DNA of 64,000 bases, taken from contig VZTI01001284.1 of the NCBI GenBank assembly GCA_013397865.1, forward strand, positions 937,030 through 1,001,029. Reading direction: 5' to 3'. The stretch is from Struthidea cinerea. Its lineage: Eukaryota > Chordata > Aves > Passeriformes > Corcoracidae. Shown in pieces: positions 48,341-61,500 of the stretch (position 1 is its first letter; every line of letters begins with the position of its first letter). The notes beneath the pieces are model-generated. The model was not told the origin of the DNA, did not search any database, and saw nothing but the letters and a program-made list of their open reading frames with translations. Both the position numbers and the translations under genes were made by a program.

Positions 48341-49440
48341 AATTAAACAGGCAAAAAAACAAATGAGCAGGCCCAAAACAAGAGTAAGTTTGTTTGGCAT
48401 TATGTAGTGTTTCAGCTAATTATACCAAGTAGATGACTACTGCCTACTGCATTTCTTTAGGGTTAGAAACATAAAGAATTTGATGAAGGCAAAACTTATG
48501 GACATGGCAGCAGAACACACTGGGATGCTGAGGCTCGTGTAATATACAGTTCTTATTTCAGTTTGGTAGGAAGTGTTTGCCTAGAGAGGAGCTAGCGGGT
48601 GTTAACTTTCAGAAAGTCCATGAAGATGGGGCTCCAGAAAGCATGCGTTTTCCTTCAAAATCCTCGATTATTGCAATGTTTGGGTCAGGTTCCCATTCCC
48701 TTCAAGCACTGGAAACATCTGTGTTCAACAAAAAAAGCTCACTACTTTATTTTCTTTCATCTTTCTGAATTAAAAAACAAACATTTTGAAGTGAAGGACT
48801 TGTAATCTGCATTCCCAAGTATCAAATTGCTGCAGGTGTGTTTGCTAGTGCCCAGAAGGCAAGATCTGTTTGAACCAGGTTATTTTCTTTAAAGTTCATC
48901 TATAAACTTTACAGCTAAATCGCTAGGACTGGTTTGCTTGGGGATAGAGTCTTTGTTTAAATTTTTATACGTCTAGCTTAATGCTCTGAAATATGTGATG
49001 AAAAAATGTTTGTTTCTGATCCACTTCATTAAAAAAAAATTGTGTGGGGATATTTTTCTTCCAAAATAAAGGGGAAAACTATTCTCTACATAGACTGTGA
49101 TGCAGTTAGTCTGATTCGACTGCTGGCACAAGAAAACTCTAATGGGCACGCAGCACTGTCAGAAAGTCCTGCAGACAAAAATGATGAGAGGCATTCGCTG
49201 GTGAAGTCAGGGTGGGATAAGCTTGGAGGAAAAGCAATGTATCTTTGGGTGACTCCCTGCTTGCCTAATGAGTCTGTGCAGCAAAGGTGCAACTTGTCAG
49301 AACAAAGCCAGGCTGCTGAGGCGATGCCTTGAAGAGGGCTACGGTGAAGTTAAGGAGTTGAAAGAGGGAGATAGTGTTTCAGACAGCGAAGTTAGTCATC
49401 CTCACATCCAGTTAAATCCCTACTTACTGCTGAGCGGTTT

Positions 49441-49650
49441 TTGTTAACCATGTGTGCGTCACGCCAGCCCCGCAGCCCGGCCAAGCCGAGGGGCTTTGCT
49501 CGGGGGCGCCCGGGGAGCGAGGCGCCCTGCTCGGCGGATTACGGTCCCACCTCCCAGAAACACGCCAAGAGACTGGTTTTGCTCAGGTCTAATTTATATA
49601 CCGCCCTTTACGCGGCCGATGAAGTACGGCTGTGTTACACAGCCAGCATT
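49441..49650. promoter_or_regulatory. Intronic CpG-rich patch, possible enhancer or alternative promoter
   Basis: About 4.4 kb after the RARB exon, an AT-rich intron gives way to a dense CpG patch (49456-49560 especially). It includes TGCGTCACG (CRE-half-like, 49456-49464), a TATATA-like stretch at 49595-49600 and a perfect inverted repeat at 49628-49644. No gene is recognised in it. A 203-codon minus-strand frame across 49594-50205 begins with TTG and reads as chance. Regulatory function is inferred from base composition only. Confidence 0.4.
49628..49644. repeat. Perfect inverted repeat, 7-bp arms
   Basis: GGCTGTG and CACAGCC flank TTA, so the whole reads as a short dyad. It lies at the edge of the intronic CpG-rich patch and could be a dimeric factor site or chance. 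Confidence 0.6.
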
Positions 49651-51461
49651 TAGATTTGGGAGCGGGGCTGTGAAAGGGACATTGTGCTCGGAAGGACTGC
49701 TGTCTGCCGCGGTCGGCCACGCTGTGCCCCGTCCTATTGAGACCTCAAAAGCAGAGCACAGCTGTGATGAGTTTCCAGATCTGTTTGGCCATGGGGACCG
49801 GCCCTGGTATGCGTGCGAGCCGGGGGGGAATATCCCTCTCCCCTCAGTTTCTGCCTGGGGGGCTGGCAGCAGCTTCTGAGCAGTGAATTTACAGGGGCTG
49901 GCGGCTGGGGCCAAATTAGTTGTGGTTTCAGAGGGCTTTCCAGAGCTTTGCTGGGCTGTAGCACGCAGCCCCATGAGGAAGGATATCAGTTGATGTATAA
50001 AATGGCCAAGGAACTTCGGTAAATAGACTTTACCCTTCAAATCCAGAGGTCCTGGCAGCGGCTGTGCGGGAGGGTGGGGTTGTACTTTTCCCCTTCCTGT
50101 ACTTGGACACTTTTGATTATCCAGACTTTCTGGGGCTGAGCAGGGCTGCCTAATAACAAAGCCTGCATAATATAATTGCCTAAATAGGCCTATTGTCCTT
50201 TTCAAGTCACTGGGCTGTGAAATCTTTCAACTTTTTGCTGAAAATGTTGCATCTAACATTTAGATGGCTTAGTGGCTGCAGCGAGGAGGGGATCCTTTAC
50301 CCTCATTTCTCATTGCTGAGTGGTTGAGAAGCTGATTATATTCCTGCCCCCTATTGATGTTTACTCTTTTTGGGAGGCAAATATTTTAGCCCCTTCTGGC
50401 AGGGTAAACTGCCAAAAGTAATAGGCCTGGAAATACAAAGCTATGATTGATTTTGACCTTTGCTCATGTGCATGAAGTCTGTCCCAATGCACTGTGACCC
50501 ATGCCACTTCTTGCTGAAACCCAAGTCCTTTCAAACCAAATGGAACCACGAATATACGAGCCGCAAAATGCTCAAAACTATTCTAAAGTAACAGAATAAT
50601 AATTTTCTCTGTGCTTCAGGAAAAAGTACGGACAGGAGGGTAACAAAACTGGATTTTCTAGCAGGCAAACCAGGGGTAATGTCTTACTGCTGCCGCCTTT
50701 TTATGAGAACCATATTCCAGGTGTAAAATAAACAAACTGATGTAATGTGGAAATGATTCTGTGCAGTTTTTTGGTCACAGTAATCTTAGCTGTTCCTCCT
50801 AATTGTAAGCTGTAAACAACTTGCATCCAAAACCATGGATTTTAAACTGTCTTTTAAAAAATAATCTAAGGTCTGGGATTTCATTAATTTGTCATTGCAT
50901 GAACAAATGTGTTTCAAAAGTTTAAATGTCAGAAACAGTAGCCTAAAGTTAGCATCCTAAATCCACACTTCATGGCTTCATTTCCAAATACGTTGAGCAT
51001 CTAGGAACTCCCTCAGTGCTTTTTAAAACAGGCCATATATTTGAATGATCAAATACTATTTAAAACCTTCATTTAATATTAAAAATGTTTACAGGACTGT
51101 TCCACTTCCCCCAAACTACATGAAAAAGTAATTCAGTGACAGTGGTCACAACATCATCAGTGAAAATAGAGACACTTAGATGACAAAGTAGGACTTGCTT
51201 ATAAAAATATTTTACTCTCTTTCCATAAATTTACAAAACAACTGAGTTTTTTTCCTTGTATTTTGTCTGACTCACAGGTTTCTCCGATTCTCTGTTTGCT
51301 TCTCTGCAATGAAGTCTGCTCAGCAGATATTAATTGTGGTATAGATTTTAATAGCTAGATTATCTTCTTCATATACTCACTCATCATTTGCGGCTGCTCA
51401 GGATTGCTTTCCCAGTGGCAGCGAATTAATATGACTTTGGTCACTGCATTTTGCTTATGGC

Positions 51462-51471
51462 GGGGGGGGGG
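51462..51471 (+). repeat. G10 homopolymer with purine tail
   Basis: Ten G are followed by AGGAGGGGAAA. Strand-asymmetric purine tract in the RARB intron. Confidence 0.85.
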
Positions 51472-52690
51472 AGGAGGGGAAATCTAGCTTTCTTCAGCTC
51501 ATTTTAGTAATCTGAATAGGAGCGTAGAACTTGCATCATGTGACAGGGCAGCTCACCAGCATGGGGTCCCTGTGTGAGAACCTCCCTTGTACATGACAAT
51601 CTGATAAGGATATCATGTGGTTTAGAAACACATTCCCACAATGTTCACTTCTTTGTCCCTTTATTTGGGAGTGGGTAGGAAAAAAACTTTTAACAAACTA
51701 GTGCTAGCCCTTATATAACTGACCCCACTTTCTTTAGTGTTCTGTTTGAGCCTTGCAGCTTCTTCAAATACTTTTGTTAAGAGAGATGGAAATATAATCC
51801 AGCAAGTCTGTGTTAAAGAATCCTAGACACAAAGTATATAATATACCTTCTGTTCCCCTTGGACAAGGTGATTTTTCTTTCCCCTGCTTATACCATATAT
51901 AAACTGAATATTATAAAACTATGCAAGTTAAATATACACATGTGGGCAACACTTGTATAGGTTTAATAGGTGAAAGCTTGAATGAGTATTTATAAATTCT
52001 CAGAGTGCTCTGGATCTTCACCACTAAGGACATGATGTTAAAGTCCATCCATAGTTTGGAAGGATTTCCGTTTTATGCACTTTCAGTGACTTACATTTTA
52101 CCCTCTAAGTGCATCCCCTAAGAAAAAAAGCAGAGAAATGTCTCACAACAAAGAGGTTTTTTAGCACCGCTTAGTTTCTTTTAATGGTTTGGAGGCTCTC
52201 TTTCCATTGAACCATAATATTTTTCTCTAGGCTCACATTGTATTTTTAGCAAGGATCTTTGAACAATAAAATGACAAATTAAGAATGTCTTTGTCTTTTA
52301 CAGCCTTATCTAGTGAAGCACTTAAACGCACTCAACCCTCCACCCTTGATTTTAATAAGAGTTTCAGACACAGAATGGTTGTATGAGTTAGCCTTTAGTG
52401 TATTTATGTACCAGTACTTTTAGGAAACCCCAGCAGAAGTTCATGCCACTGGGCTGGATGTTCAGCACAATGAGCATCCAACATCTCTTCTTAAAAAGAA
52501 AGAAGGATCATTCTTCTTTTAAAGATACGTAGCAGAGGTGTGGAACAATTAAACAGGTTGGCCAGTGTTGCACCAACTGGAGACAAAAAACACTGTTTGA
52601 TTTAACACAGATTTCCTTCGGTGGGTGCTTTGATTATAGAAAGCCATTTGTGCCTGTAAGATAGTAGCAGTGGAAGAAATGGTTCAATTA

Positions 52691-52790
52691 CCCCCTCCCC
52701 AAAACCAAACCAAAACAACCTCCTCCCCCTGAAAAAAACCACAAACAAATCAAAAGAAAACCAACCAAAAATAAAACCCCACCTCACCAA
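52691..52790 (-). repeat. C/A low-complexity tract (AACC-rich)
   Basis: About 100 bases are almost only A and C on the plus strand, with many AAACC-type units, so the minus strand is G/T-rich. A minus-strand F/W/G-rich open frame over it is a by-product. Confidence 0.8.
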
Positions 52791-55393
52791 AACAGTTAAA
52801 GAATGCAAAAAGTCTCTTGAATCCTGTAATTTAATTTTTTTTTAAATCTGAATTCAGCTTGAGATAATTCCTGAAGTGGCCGTTAAACCACTGTGGTGGT
52901 CCTCTCCGCCAAACTGGCTGATGACACAGCAGCGCATCGTATAGAGGCATGTATCTCATCTCCTACGAGACTTCCTTCATCTTCCAGTACCAGAATCTCT
53001 CCTCTGCCAGCTGGTGACTGATACCAGGAGGATTTCTAGGTTCTTGCATGATAAGTGAATGTAACAGCATCTGAGTTGATTTAAGTATTTCACTTGTTCA
53101 TAAATACCAACCTGGGACAGAGGTGTTCAGGAATGTGCAGCTGTGCCCCGGCTTTCGGGGGTCTCGGAGCCTCCAGAACTGTTGCTTGGAGACTGGCTGT
53201 GGGCAGAACTCGGGGCAGGAAACAGGCTCCTCTGCCACTTTAATTCCTCATCTTCTACTCAAAAACTCACAAGAAGACAGGGTTGCCTGTCTTTCCAAGA
53301 CTGAACATTCACTCGCACATGAAGAAAAAGGAGTTGGAAAACTGTGTCACAGTGCCATCTGGCGATACCTGACACCCAGACCTCCCCCTGGGCAAGGGCT
53401 GTGGATCTGCAAGCAGATGCTTCCCCCAGGACCTTGGTTTAGGCGCAGGGAAACGCCTGTGCCCGCCAAAGCTTGACTCTTTCTGGGGATTTTGCACTCC
53501 TGTCTGTGTTACTCTAATCAGAGATCCTAACTTCTCCACAAACTTCCTCTCCTTCACAGAGATCCACCCTCACTGATCCACCAACCTGCGGTTTTTGGCT
53601 TAGGGTGCAAGTCAAAGGACTGGCTAAATGTCACACATGGGTGAACTTTTTTGTTGTTAAGATCAGGTCCTGAGCTTGGGGGTTCTTTCTTTGGTTTTAA
53701 GCCATTGTTCATGCTACTGCCTTTCAACTTGTGGTCTGAGGAGGTTTTTCCTTTTTCCCCTCATCTTGCATTGCTTTGTTTGAGTTTCCTCTTCTCATTC
53801 AGTTGAGAAAGAAATTTTATTAGTTACTGGATGAGGGTATATGTCAAATCCTCCTTAGAGGTTAGCAGGAAAGTCTTGGACTTTCTAAAGATCTTTCTGA
53901 TTTCACTCCACACTTTGAACACTAAGGTGTAAAATGCAGAACAAATGGCAAATCACCTATGTCTTTCAGTGTCTTTGATCAGGGGAGCTAACAGGGGAAG
54001 CTACTTTTCCCAAGTCTTCATCCCCTAGTGAACCTCTGCCTTCCTCTCTCCATTTGGAGAGTGTTCCATTTGAACATTCCAGCTGTGTCTTTCTAGTTGC
54101 ACATATAGTCACATGCTATGCAGGTTAGGCGTGTGAACTGCTCATCTTTCTATGCTTTGCACGTATTGCCACATTCACTTCTCTGAGACCACACCAAGAA
54201 GGACCCATTATCTCCCTGAAGTTTTGAAAAGAAGCCTTCAGCTGCCTGCAAGAAGTCAGAGCTGACTCATATCCTTCTGTGTGGTTTGGTTTTTTTTTTT
54301 CTCTTCCTTATCCAAATCCTTTCCTTTCTCTGTGTTTTGGAGAGGTCCTGAAAGACTTTTGTGGTTAAAGCACGAGCTATGTGTTAGGAAGAACTGCCTG
54401 TCTGGAGGCAGTTTGGGAAAATAGCTGTTCCCTTCTCCCTGAAATTGAGTCCTTTATGAACACTGCAATTGTTCACAGGGGCTGTTTTCACCTTCACCAA
54501 AATGTGGAAGCAGAGCTCAGTTACAGCATGGTACACTGGCACTGCCCAGTAGTACTGTGTTTGTTATGCTTTTGCTAACTTGAATTTCTGTGCAGAACAA
54601 GAAAATACTCTGACGAAAAGAGGTTAGGAAGGAATGACGCAATTAAATGAGATTAAATCAGAGCATTGGTTTCCTTGGAACACGTATTTGGCTTTTTATC
54701 AACAATCTTTTCCCCATTTTTCAAATAAACACATATTTTCACATGATAACTCTATTTGAAATATTAATCCTTCCAGGGCTGCGTTACCTTTGTTTCTTCT
54801 TCGAAGTCCATTACTATGAAAAGGTTGCTGTTCCTTAGGCTGTTTCAGCTTCAAAAGAATTTTAGGGCCTGGTCTATTGGAAAGCTTGGGGGTATAATTA
54901 GTGAAAATGGAAATAGATGGAAGAGAAATTTAGTTCCTGATGTTTTAATTTAGTGTGGTACTGCCATGTGTTGTTGAAGAGGATTCTTAAAGGCAAACAT
55001 AATTATTTCATTATGGTCTTCAGAATGCTTTCATTGGTCTTAATGACAAGAAGCTGCATAAGGAGTCATACATTTTAATTAGACCTTCTTATATTTACAT
55101 CAGATAAATAACAAATAATTGATGAAAAACAAGTCTTCTGAATGGATGATTTCACACAGAGCTCTGGTTACAGTTTAATGATAAAATATTTCTCTTATTG
55201 TTTTGCATTTTAATTATGTAGAATTACTACTTTATCAGAGATCTCAAAATACTGTTATTTCCATCCATTTCATTAGATTCACAACTTATTTATATGACTC
55301 TGAAGGTAAAAGGTGTTTTTCAACATACATACCTGAAAACTAGTTTCCAGCTTTTAAATTTCATTTTGAATTAATTTCTTATATTTAGCTACC

Positions 55394-55408
55394 TTTTTTT
55401 TTTTTTTT
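55394..55408 (+). repeat. T15 homopolymer
   Basis: Fifteen consecutive T. On the minus strand it could be a poly-A remnant, but no retrocopy is recognised beside it. Confidence 0.85.
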
Positions 55409-56956
55409 AATGATAATCTTCACCTAAGTAAAGTAAAGTAAAACTAGTGGGAAGAGGAGTCAGACCTATCAATTATCTACATAAGAGCAAGTCCTGCCAT
55501 GGTTAAAAACCCAAAGGTCAAGAAATATGAAATTGTAGGGCTTGTAGTGGAATTTTCTAAGGAAAACTTGGGTGCATCTTTCTCACCAGTATAGTTGAAA
55601 ATTGCATTCCTTTGACAATCCTACCAATACCTTTTTATGATTGTGTGTATACTTCTGTGTGCATTTGAAATACCTGGTTTTAATTTTCTTTACCCCCTGT
55701 ATTGGACACTCCAATACCAGGAGAAATTATTTTAGAGTTTTGCTACTTGGAAGATTCTTCCATGCTAGCAAGCTCTCCAGCCTTTCATTTTTGTAACAAA
55801 ACATATTTCACATGATTAATTCCTCAGAGTATAACAAACGCTAATTGTTGTTATTGATTTTAAATTTCACAACCATTACAAGTAACCCAGATGAGTGGCA
55901 GATAAAGAGTAATAATCCATGGAGTTCTGGAAGTGTTTCATGTTTGTCTGTAGTACTTTAAGTGATCAATAGTAACTGCCCCATTGAAACTAACTGCTGT
56001 ATCAAATAACAGTAAATCAAATGAATGTGCTTACAGATTATTTATTGAAAGCTCTAATTGTTCACTGGGGCCCTGCTTATCTCAGGAAACAATAGAAGGC
56101 AGTGATCAGGCAAACTGGTTTGCAAATGCCGGGGGTGCCATGAAACAGCAGGGTCTCCCTGTTCCTGGGTGGTATGAGAGCTTTCCAAAATGTGCCCCTG
56201 TCCCACTGGGATTGTCTGGTCCCAGGGCAAGGTGGTCAGAGGTGAGTTTTCTCAGAGAGCATCCCTTGAGCTCACAGGTTACACTTTTTTAAAATTATTG
56301 TTTTTATAGATTGTCACCTTTGGATGGCAAACTTGTGTCTGGTGGGTAAAGTGAGGAAAAGAACTAAGAAGATTTCCCAAAATTTCTGTCAGGTCCATGT
56401 AATGAAAAGCAAAACAGGATCAGACCTTAAGAGGGGAGGTAATGGAAAGCATACTAAACTTACTCTGTGGAAACCTTGCCTTGTTTATGTTACATTTTGG
56501 GGCAACTCTATGCAGCTGTGCAGTTGTCAGACTTGTGCAAATACTAGGAAATTAAAAGCAGTGATTTCTAACCAACAACCTTCCACCGCTGATTTTACTA
56601 ATTCCTTAAAATGGCTGCTCTGCCTTCTCACAGTGACTCAGTGAAATACTAGTGCTGCAGGTTGGAGGTTTACTGGACCTTCAAGTGAAATGGGTAGTCT
56701 TACAGACAGTTTCACAGCTATCTACATTTTTTTAATAGCCTTGGTGTGTTGGCAATAATACTTTGCTGTATCTTCAGAATCCTCTGGGTATCGGCAGAGG
56801 CATTAAAGAGTCCTTGAGAAACTTTGGGAAGATGGCATTGAATGAACTGTGACAACTGGAAAAGCATTTGTAAAAATTAGCCTAATTTCTCAGAAAATAA
56901 TGGCCCAAATCTCTCAAACATGGCAGGAAAAGGGGCTTTTCCCCCCTAAAAAAAGA

Positions 56957-56987
56957 GTTTTATGAAACATTATGTTTTATGAAACAT
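56957..56987 (+). repeat. 14-bp direct repeat
   Basis: GTTTTATGAAACAT occurs twice, separated by TAT. Local duplication in the RARB intron, with no other signature. Confidence 0.75.
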
Positions 56988-58523
56988 AATGATATGCATA
57001 GTGTAATAGTGGATATTCATAATATAGACATTTTAAAATTATTAAGCACAGTAACCAGAGATGATCTGGATTTTAACCTCATAGAGGAAAAGTAACTTCA
57101 CTTTTTTGGAGCATGTTTTGCCTTAAGGTTCTTGGGAGGTCAGCTACTAGGACTGAATGTTGTTTTTTAAGTTCTTTGGAAACAGACTACTTTCTTTTTG
57201 TCACATTCTAGATAAAGTATGGCTGATATTATTCCCGTTTGCAAGGCTGGGGTATTGCAGTCAGTTGTGAGTAGCTTATCTGGGAAAAAAAAAAGTCACT
57301 GTTGAAGGTAGGTATTGAATAAGAAAGACCAGGTGACTAGGAAATACTGTTAGCACGTATGTGTTTTCCTGAAGTACAGTGTGTGCATATTTTTTCTCTT
57401 TCAAGTGAGAATGGTAATGACAGACAACATACAGATAAAATTTTGAGCATTCCTCACTCCAAGATTTTAATAGGAAAATCTACTGCAGGTAGAGAATAGG
57501 AAAACAGAATATTGGAAAATGTGCCCTTCAGTCATGGTACTCATCTTGTCTCCAGGCTCTTGCGAATGTCTTATTTTATTGATCTTAGATCTTCTAGGCA
57601 GAGTGTGGAAGTGTGCTCGGAGCCACAGTCAAGAGCATTGCTACCAGTTGGCTCTGGGACACCGTGCTCCTTCCCAGATTTCAGCTTTTGCTGGGCCTGC
57701 TGTGAGAGGGGCAGAGGGATGTTTGCCATGTTAACCTCACTGATGGAAAGTTAAAAGGGAAAAAATACCAAACCAGAACAAAATATTTTATAAACTCAAT
57801 GTCAAGGTGCTGTGAATTATAAGGAAAGGAAATTTGGTAGTGTCTTAGTTTTCATGTTACCTTCCCCACTGTGTTACCATTTTTTTCTGGTAGGTATTCA
57901 ATTCAAAAATACTGAAATTCCGCTCATGTGAGCATTACAGCTTGGTAAAGTCTACATTTTATTTGCTCTCTCAAAAGATAGTGACAAAGTTCTTAAATAT
58001 TCCATAAACTGGAATTACTTTCATTAGCATCAGAAATGTTGGGGTGAGCTGCTCTTTGTACTGCACTGTCCTAGTCTGGCATGCTGAGGGGGATGAAGGA
58101 GGGCAGAGTATGTCCCTGTTTTGGTCTCAGATGTTGCAAATGTACGTGCGCTGTAGGATGTCAGAAAGGTTAAGTTTTGGTCTGACTGTCCTTCTATTTG
58201 CAGATAAGCTCAAGTGATGAAAGCCGTGTTTTTCCTGTTATTGTGTCATGTCTAAATGGAAATAATGGATTGTTTTAATTACCCCCACAGTTGCAACAGA
58301 GCAGCAGCGTGGGTGCAGTTAGGCTAGTGTAAGGAATAGCCTTAACACTTACTTGGAAAGTGAACTGCATGGATGTAAAACATACATCTACAAGCAAAGA
58401 TAGCCCAGGGGTTCACTGCAGTGATGCTGGGGCATGGGAGATGTGTGCTGGAATATCTGCCTGGTTTGAGAAGCTACCTTTGCTTCTCCCAGTCGACCCA
58501 CTGCCGTGTCCTCTTGCAGGAGG

Positions 58524-58543
58524 CTGCTGCTGAACAGCAGCAG
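58524..58543. repeat. CTG/CAG inverted repeat, 9-bp arms
   Basis: Three CTG units are followed by AA and three CAG units, giving perfect 9-bp arms around two bases. It is a compact hairpin-forming triplet sequence in the RARB intron. Confidence 0.75.
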
Positions 58544-61500
58544 GAAACTCATGGCTCCATTTCATGGCCTGAGCCTTGCCAGCTTCAGCAAATGGCCCTG
58601 GCTTGCAGGGGCATGGCTGGGAAGCTGGAAGTGTGCTCTCTTCCCTTCCCCACTCTGCCAGAGTGTTGATGACCTCTGGGAAGGGGCTGAAGGGTGGCTG
58701 CCTGGGGTGTGCTGGTTCAGGAGGTTTCATCCCAGCTTCGTTGTGGCATGAAGCCTTACTCGATAAGGAGTCGTAGCTCTGGGTGGCATAACACCAAACA
58801 AAGGTCTGCAGCGAGGCCCTAAGAGTGAGATCCCGAGCAAGGAGATGTAAAGCTTCACAGTTGTCCATTGCCGTGTAAAAAGGGCAAGTGCTGTGTGACA
58901 GGGCTGTCAAAGAAAAATAAGGAGTTAGACATCCTTCTCAAAGGAAATCAAAACTTAGAATTAGCAAAGCAATAAAAGCCTTCTAAACTGAAAGCTGGAA
59001 ACAATACATTTTTAATAAAATGGGCAGTTACTCTAATTGCTGAACCCCTACTGTTCAATTTCTTTTAGTGCCCTTATTCATTAAATTCAGCATGCTTATA
59101 CTTATTATTTACAGATATATGCGTTTTAACTTGTTTATAGAAACTGTGCCTTGCAGAAAGCTGTGGATGGTATAATACTAATTTGTGTTTATTGCTGCCT
59201 ATAATATGCAATTTTAAAAACAATTAAAGATAGCGGTGGAGCTCATCATTGGAGCCAACCTCCAACTGCCCATGAAAAGTAAAATATTAGTGCCTTGTGC
59301 TGCCTAAAAGGTTATAGGCCGTTTGTAGTGAGTTGATAACATACCCATTAATGAAGAATTTACCTGTTCTTAAGGATTTTAAGATCAGCAGTCTAGTTTC
59401 TAGATAATGTTCTAATGTAACCCATTTAAACATATGTGATGGAGTTCATAATTGCCCTTGTAAATGGGTATAGAAAGGAGGATATATAAATCAATTAGTG
59501 ATATCCAGCAGTGTGGCTGTAATACAAATTAATTGTAATGATAAGCATTTTAACTGCTACTCTTACTAACTTGAAGTAGTTTTGATCACTGAATTGGCTC
59601 TTGTTGAGTCACTCTATTAAGGCTTGAAAACACTTTAAGATCAAAATGTTCTGAACTAATGGTCCTAAAATTCGAGAAACGATATGTAAAATATTACACA
59701 GCAAGTCAGTTTTATGGCATTTCCAAAGAGAGCACAATAGTTTTATTTTGTCCATGTGGTACTGAACAACTGTGTAATAGTATTACATGATTAAAGATAT
59801 TAAAACACTCCTTTTCTTGCTGGATTCAAGCCATAGCAGAAAGTCATGATGAATAGTGTCATAAGATATGTTGAGTATATAGAAAATAAAAAATTTATTT
59901 GGCAGGCATAGTAATACCAAAAACTAATACCAACTTGGATAGGAGGTTAGTTTTGAAGAATAAAATAATTCCTAAAAGGACTTGAAAATAAAAATCCTCA
60001 AAATACCATAAAACATTTAATAACTATAAATGGAGACTTTATGACTTAGTAAAATATCTGGATGTGTGTAGAGATTATAGCAACTATTTCATTGCCCTTT
60101 CAATTTTCATTTCTTACTGATGATACTGGGTCTGGGTTTTCTCCCATTTATGTTTACAAGTCAAGAGTCTTTTTTGGAATCAGTGGAGTAGCAACACCAT
60201 AAAACATAGCTGAAAAGAAGGGTCAGACCCCTTTTATTTTTAAGTGTTTCTTTCCTTACAACAGGCCTTTTAAAAAATTTTTGATTCTGTAGGGAAAGCG
60301 CTGAATTTGTTACACCACATTTGTATCAATAGGCCATAGAAATAGGCTTCGTTTTCATAAATAAAGAATAAAGAGGTCAGAGTTCTCATCTTCTCTGCAT
60401 TTGTGTCTCTTCTTTGCCTGTGCCACTTTATTCCACATAAGGATCTGACCATAGGAATTCACAGGCAAAGCAGCCAGGGCCTGAATTGTAAGAAAACTTA
60501 ATTTGCAAAGGAAAATTTAACTTCATGCCGCTGATGGCACAATTATGTAGTTTTTTTTAAAGAAGATCCTATTTTTCAGTTTTGCAGTAATGCAGATTGA
60601 GACTGATGTGGTTTTGCATGGTAATGGACAGGCAGAAAATCACCGACCTGAAAAAACTACAGAGCTAGCATCTTTCGGATGTTTTTCTTCAGTTTTCCAT
60701 ACGATTTATTTTTTTCATTTAACATGTTTTCTTTTTCATTTCGAAGGTAGGCTCCTAATACAAAGTGATGAGCTGCTGCCCTGTAAACTCTGCCTGCCAA
60801 ACCCTGCGGCCATCCTGTCTCTACTCTTACTTTCACCCTGGCTCACTCATGGTGTCTGCCTGGCCATTTATTTAGCGAAAGATGCTCCTGTTCTCAGTTA
60901 CTAGCATGTCATTAAGTCTCGCAGTCTTGAGAGTAACACAGGTATAACCAGATGCAGTTCTTGGCCCTGATATAATTAATCCTGACAAGCTTTCTGCTTT
61001 CCACGTTTGCTCAGGTGTAAATGCATCTCTCTGGCTATATGGACACATAAACCCAAATGTAGAACTGCTTTGCTGACATAACTGTTGAAAAAAAGAAATC
61101 AGCCTGAAAAGCAGTATAATTTTCTTTGAAAAGGTGCTGCTAGTTATACATACTACCTCGGGGTTTAGTGGAGCTGGTGCTTGAGAACCAGGAATTGCAA
61201 ACCTATGGAGCAGCTGCAGCCTCCTCGTTGTCCTTTACTGCTAGCTGTAGTAAGTATGTGTGTAGAATATGTAGTTGCCAAAAGTCATGGCTCTGCTGGG
61301 AGAAGCACCAAAAGTGATTGCAGTGACAGCTCGCCCTGTGTGCCTGTGGGACATAACAAAAAGATGCAGCAGTTTCAAAGAAAGGTTTTTTAGGGTGTTT
61401 TCTTTCAGAAATACCTGATTGCATGTTGGTGATTTTCATGTCATGTGTACTCAATTTATAAGACTAACCTGCTAGGTTCAGACTTAACATCTTGGTGGTA

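Larger units (their letters stand above)
45019..49440 (+). other. RARB: RARB intron after the beta-2 exon, first part
   Basis: This begins at the GTAGGT donor. AT-rich, without an exon that I can support. Stretches around 46900-47000 and 48000-48080 carry scattered CpGs in AT-rich DNA and could be conserved intronic elements, which cannot be judged without alignment. Confidence 0.75.

Noticed and set aside
49042..49332. 96-codon frame with protein-like ending
   Set aside because: GTG start, no recognised similarity, no splice signals flanking the frame.
49594..50205. 203-codon minus-strand frame in the RARB intron
   Set aside because: Starts with TTG, and no recognisable domain is present. 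Part of it lies in CpG-rich DNA where long chance frames are expected.
58413..58910. 165-codon minus-strand frame
   Set aside because: The full frame starts with TTG; from its first ATG at 58868 it has about 151 codons. Low-complexity proline/serine text and no known family; treated as chance.
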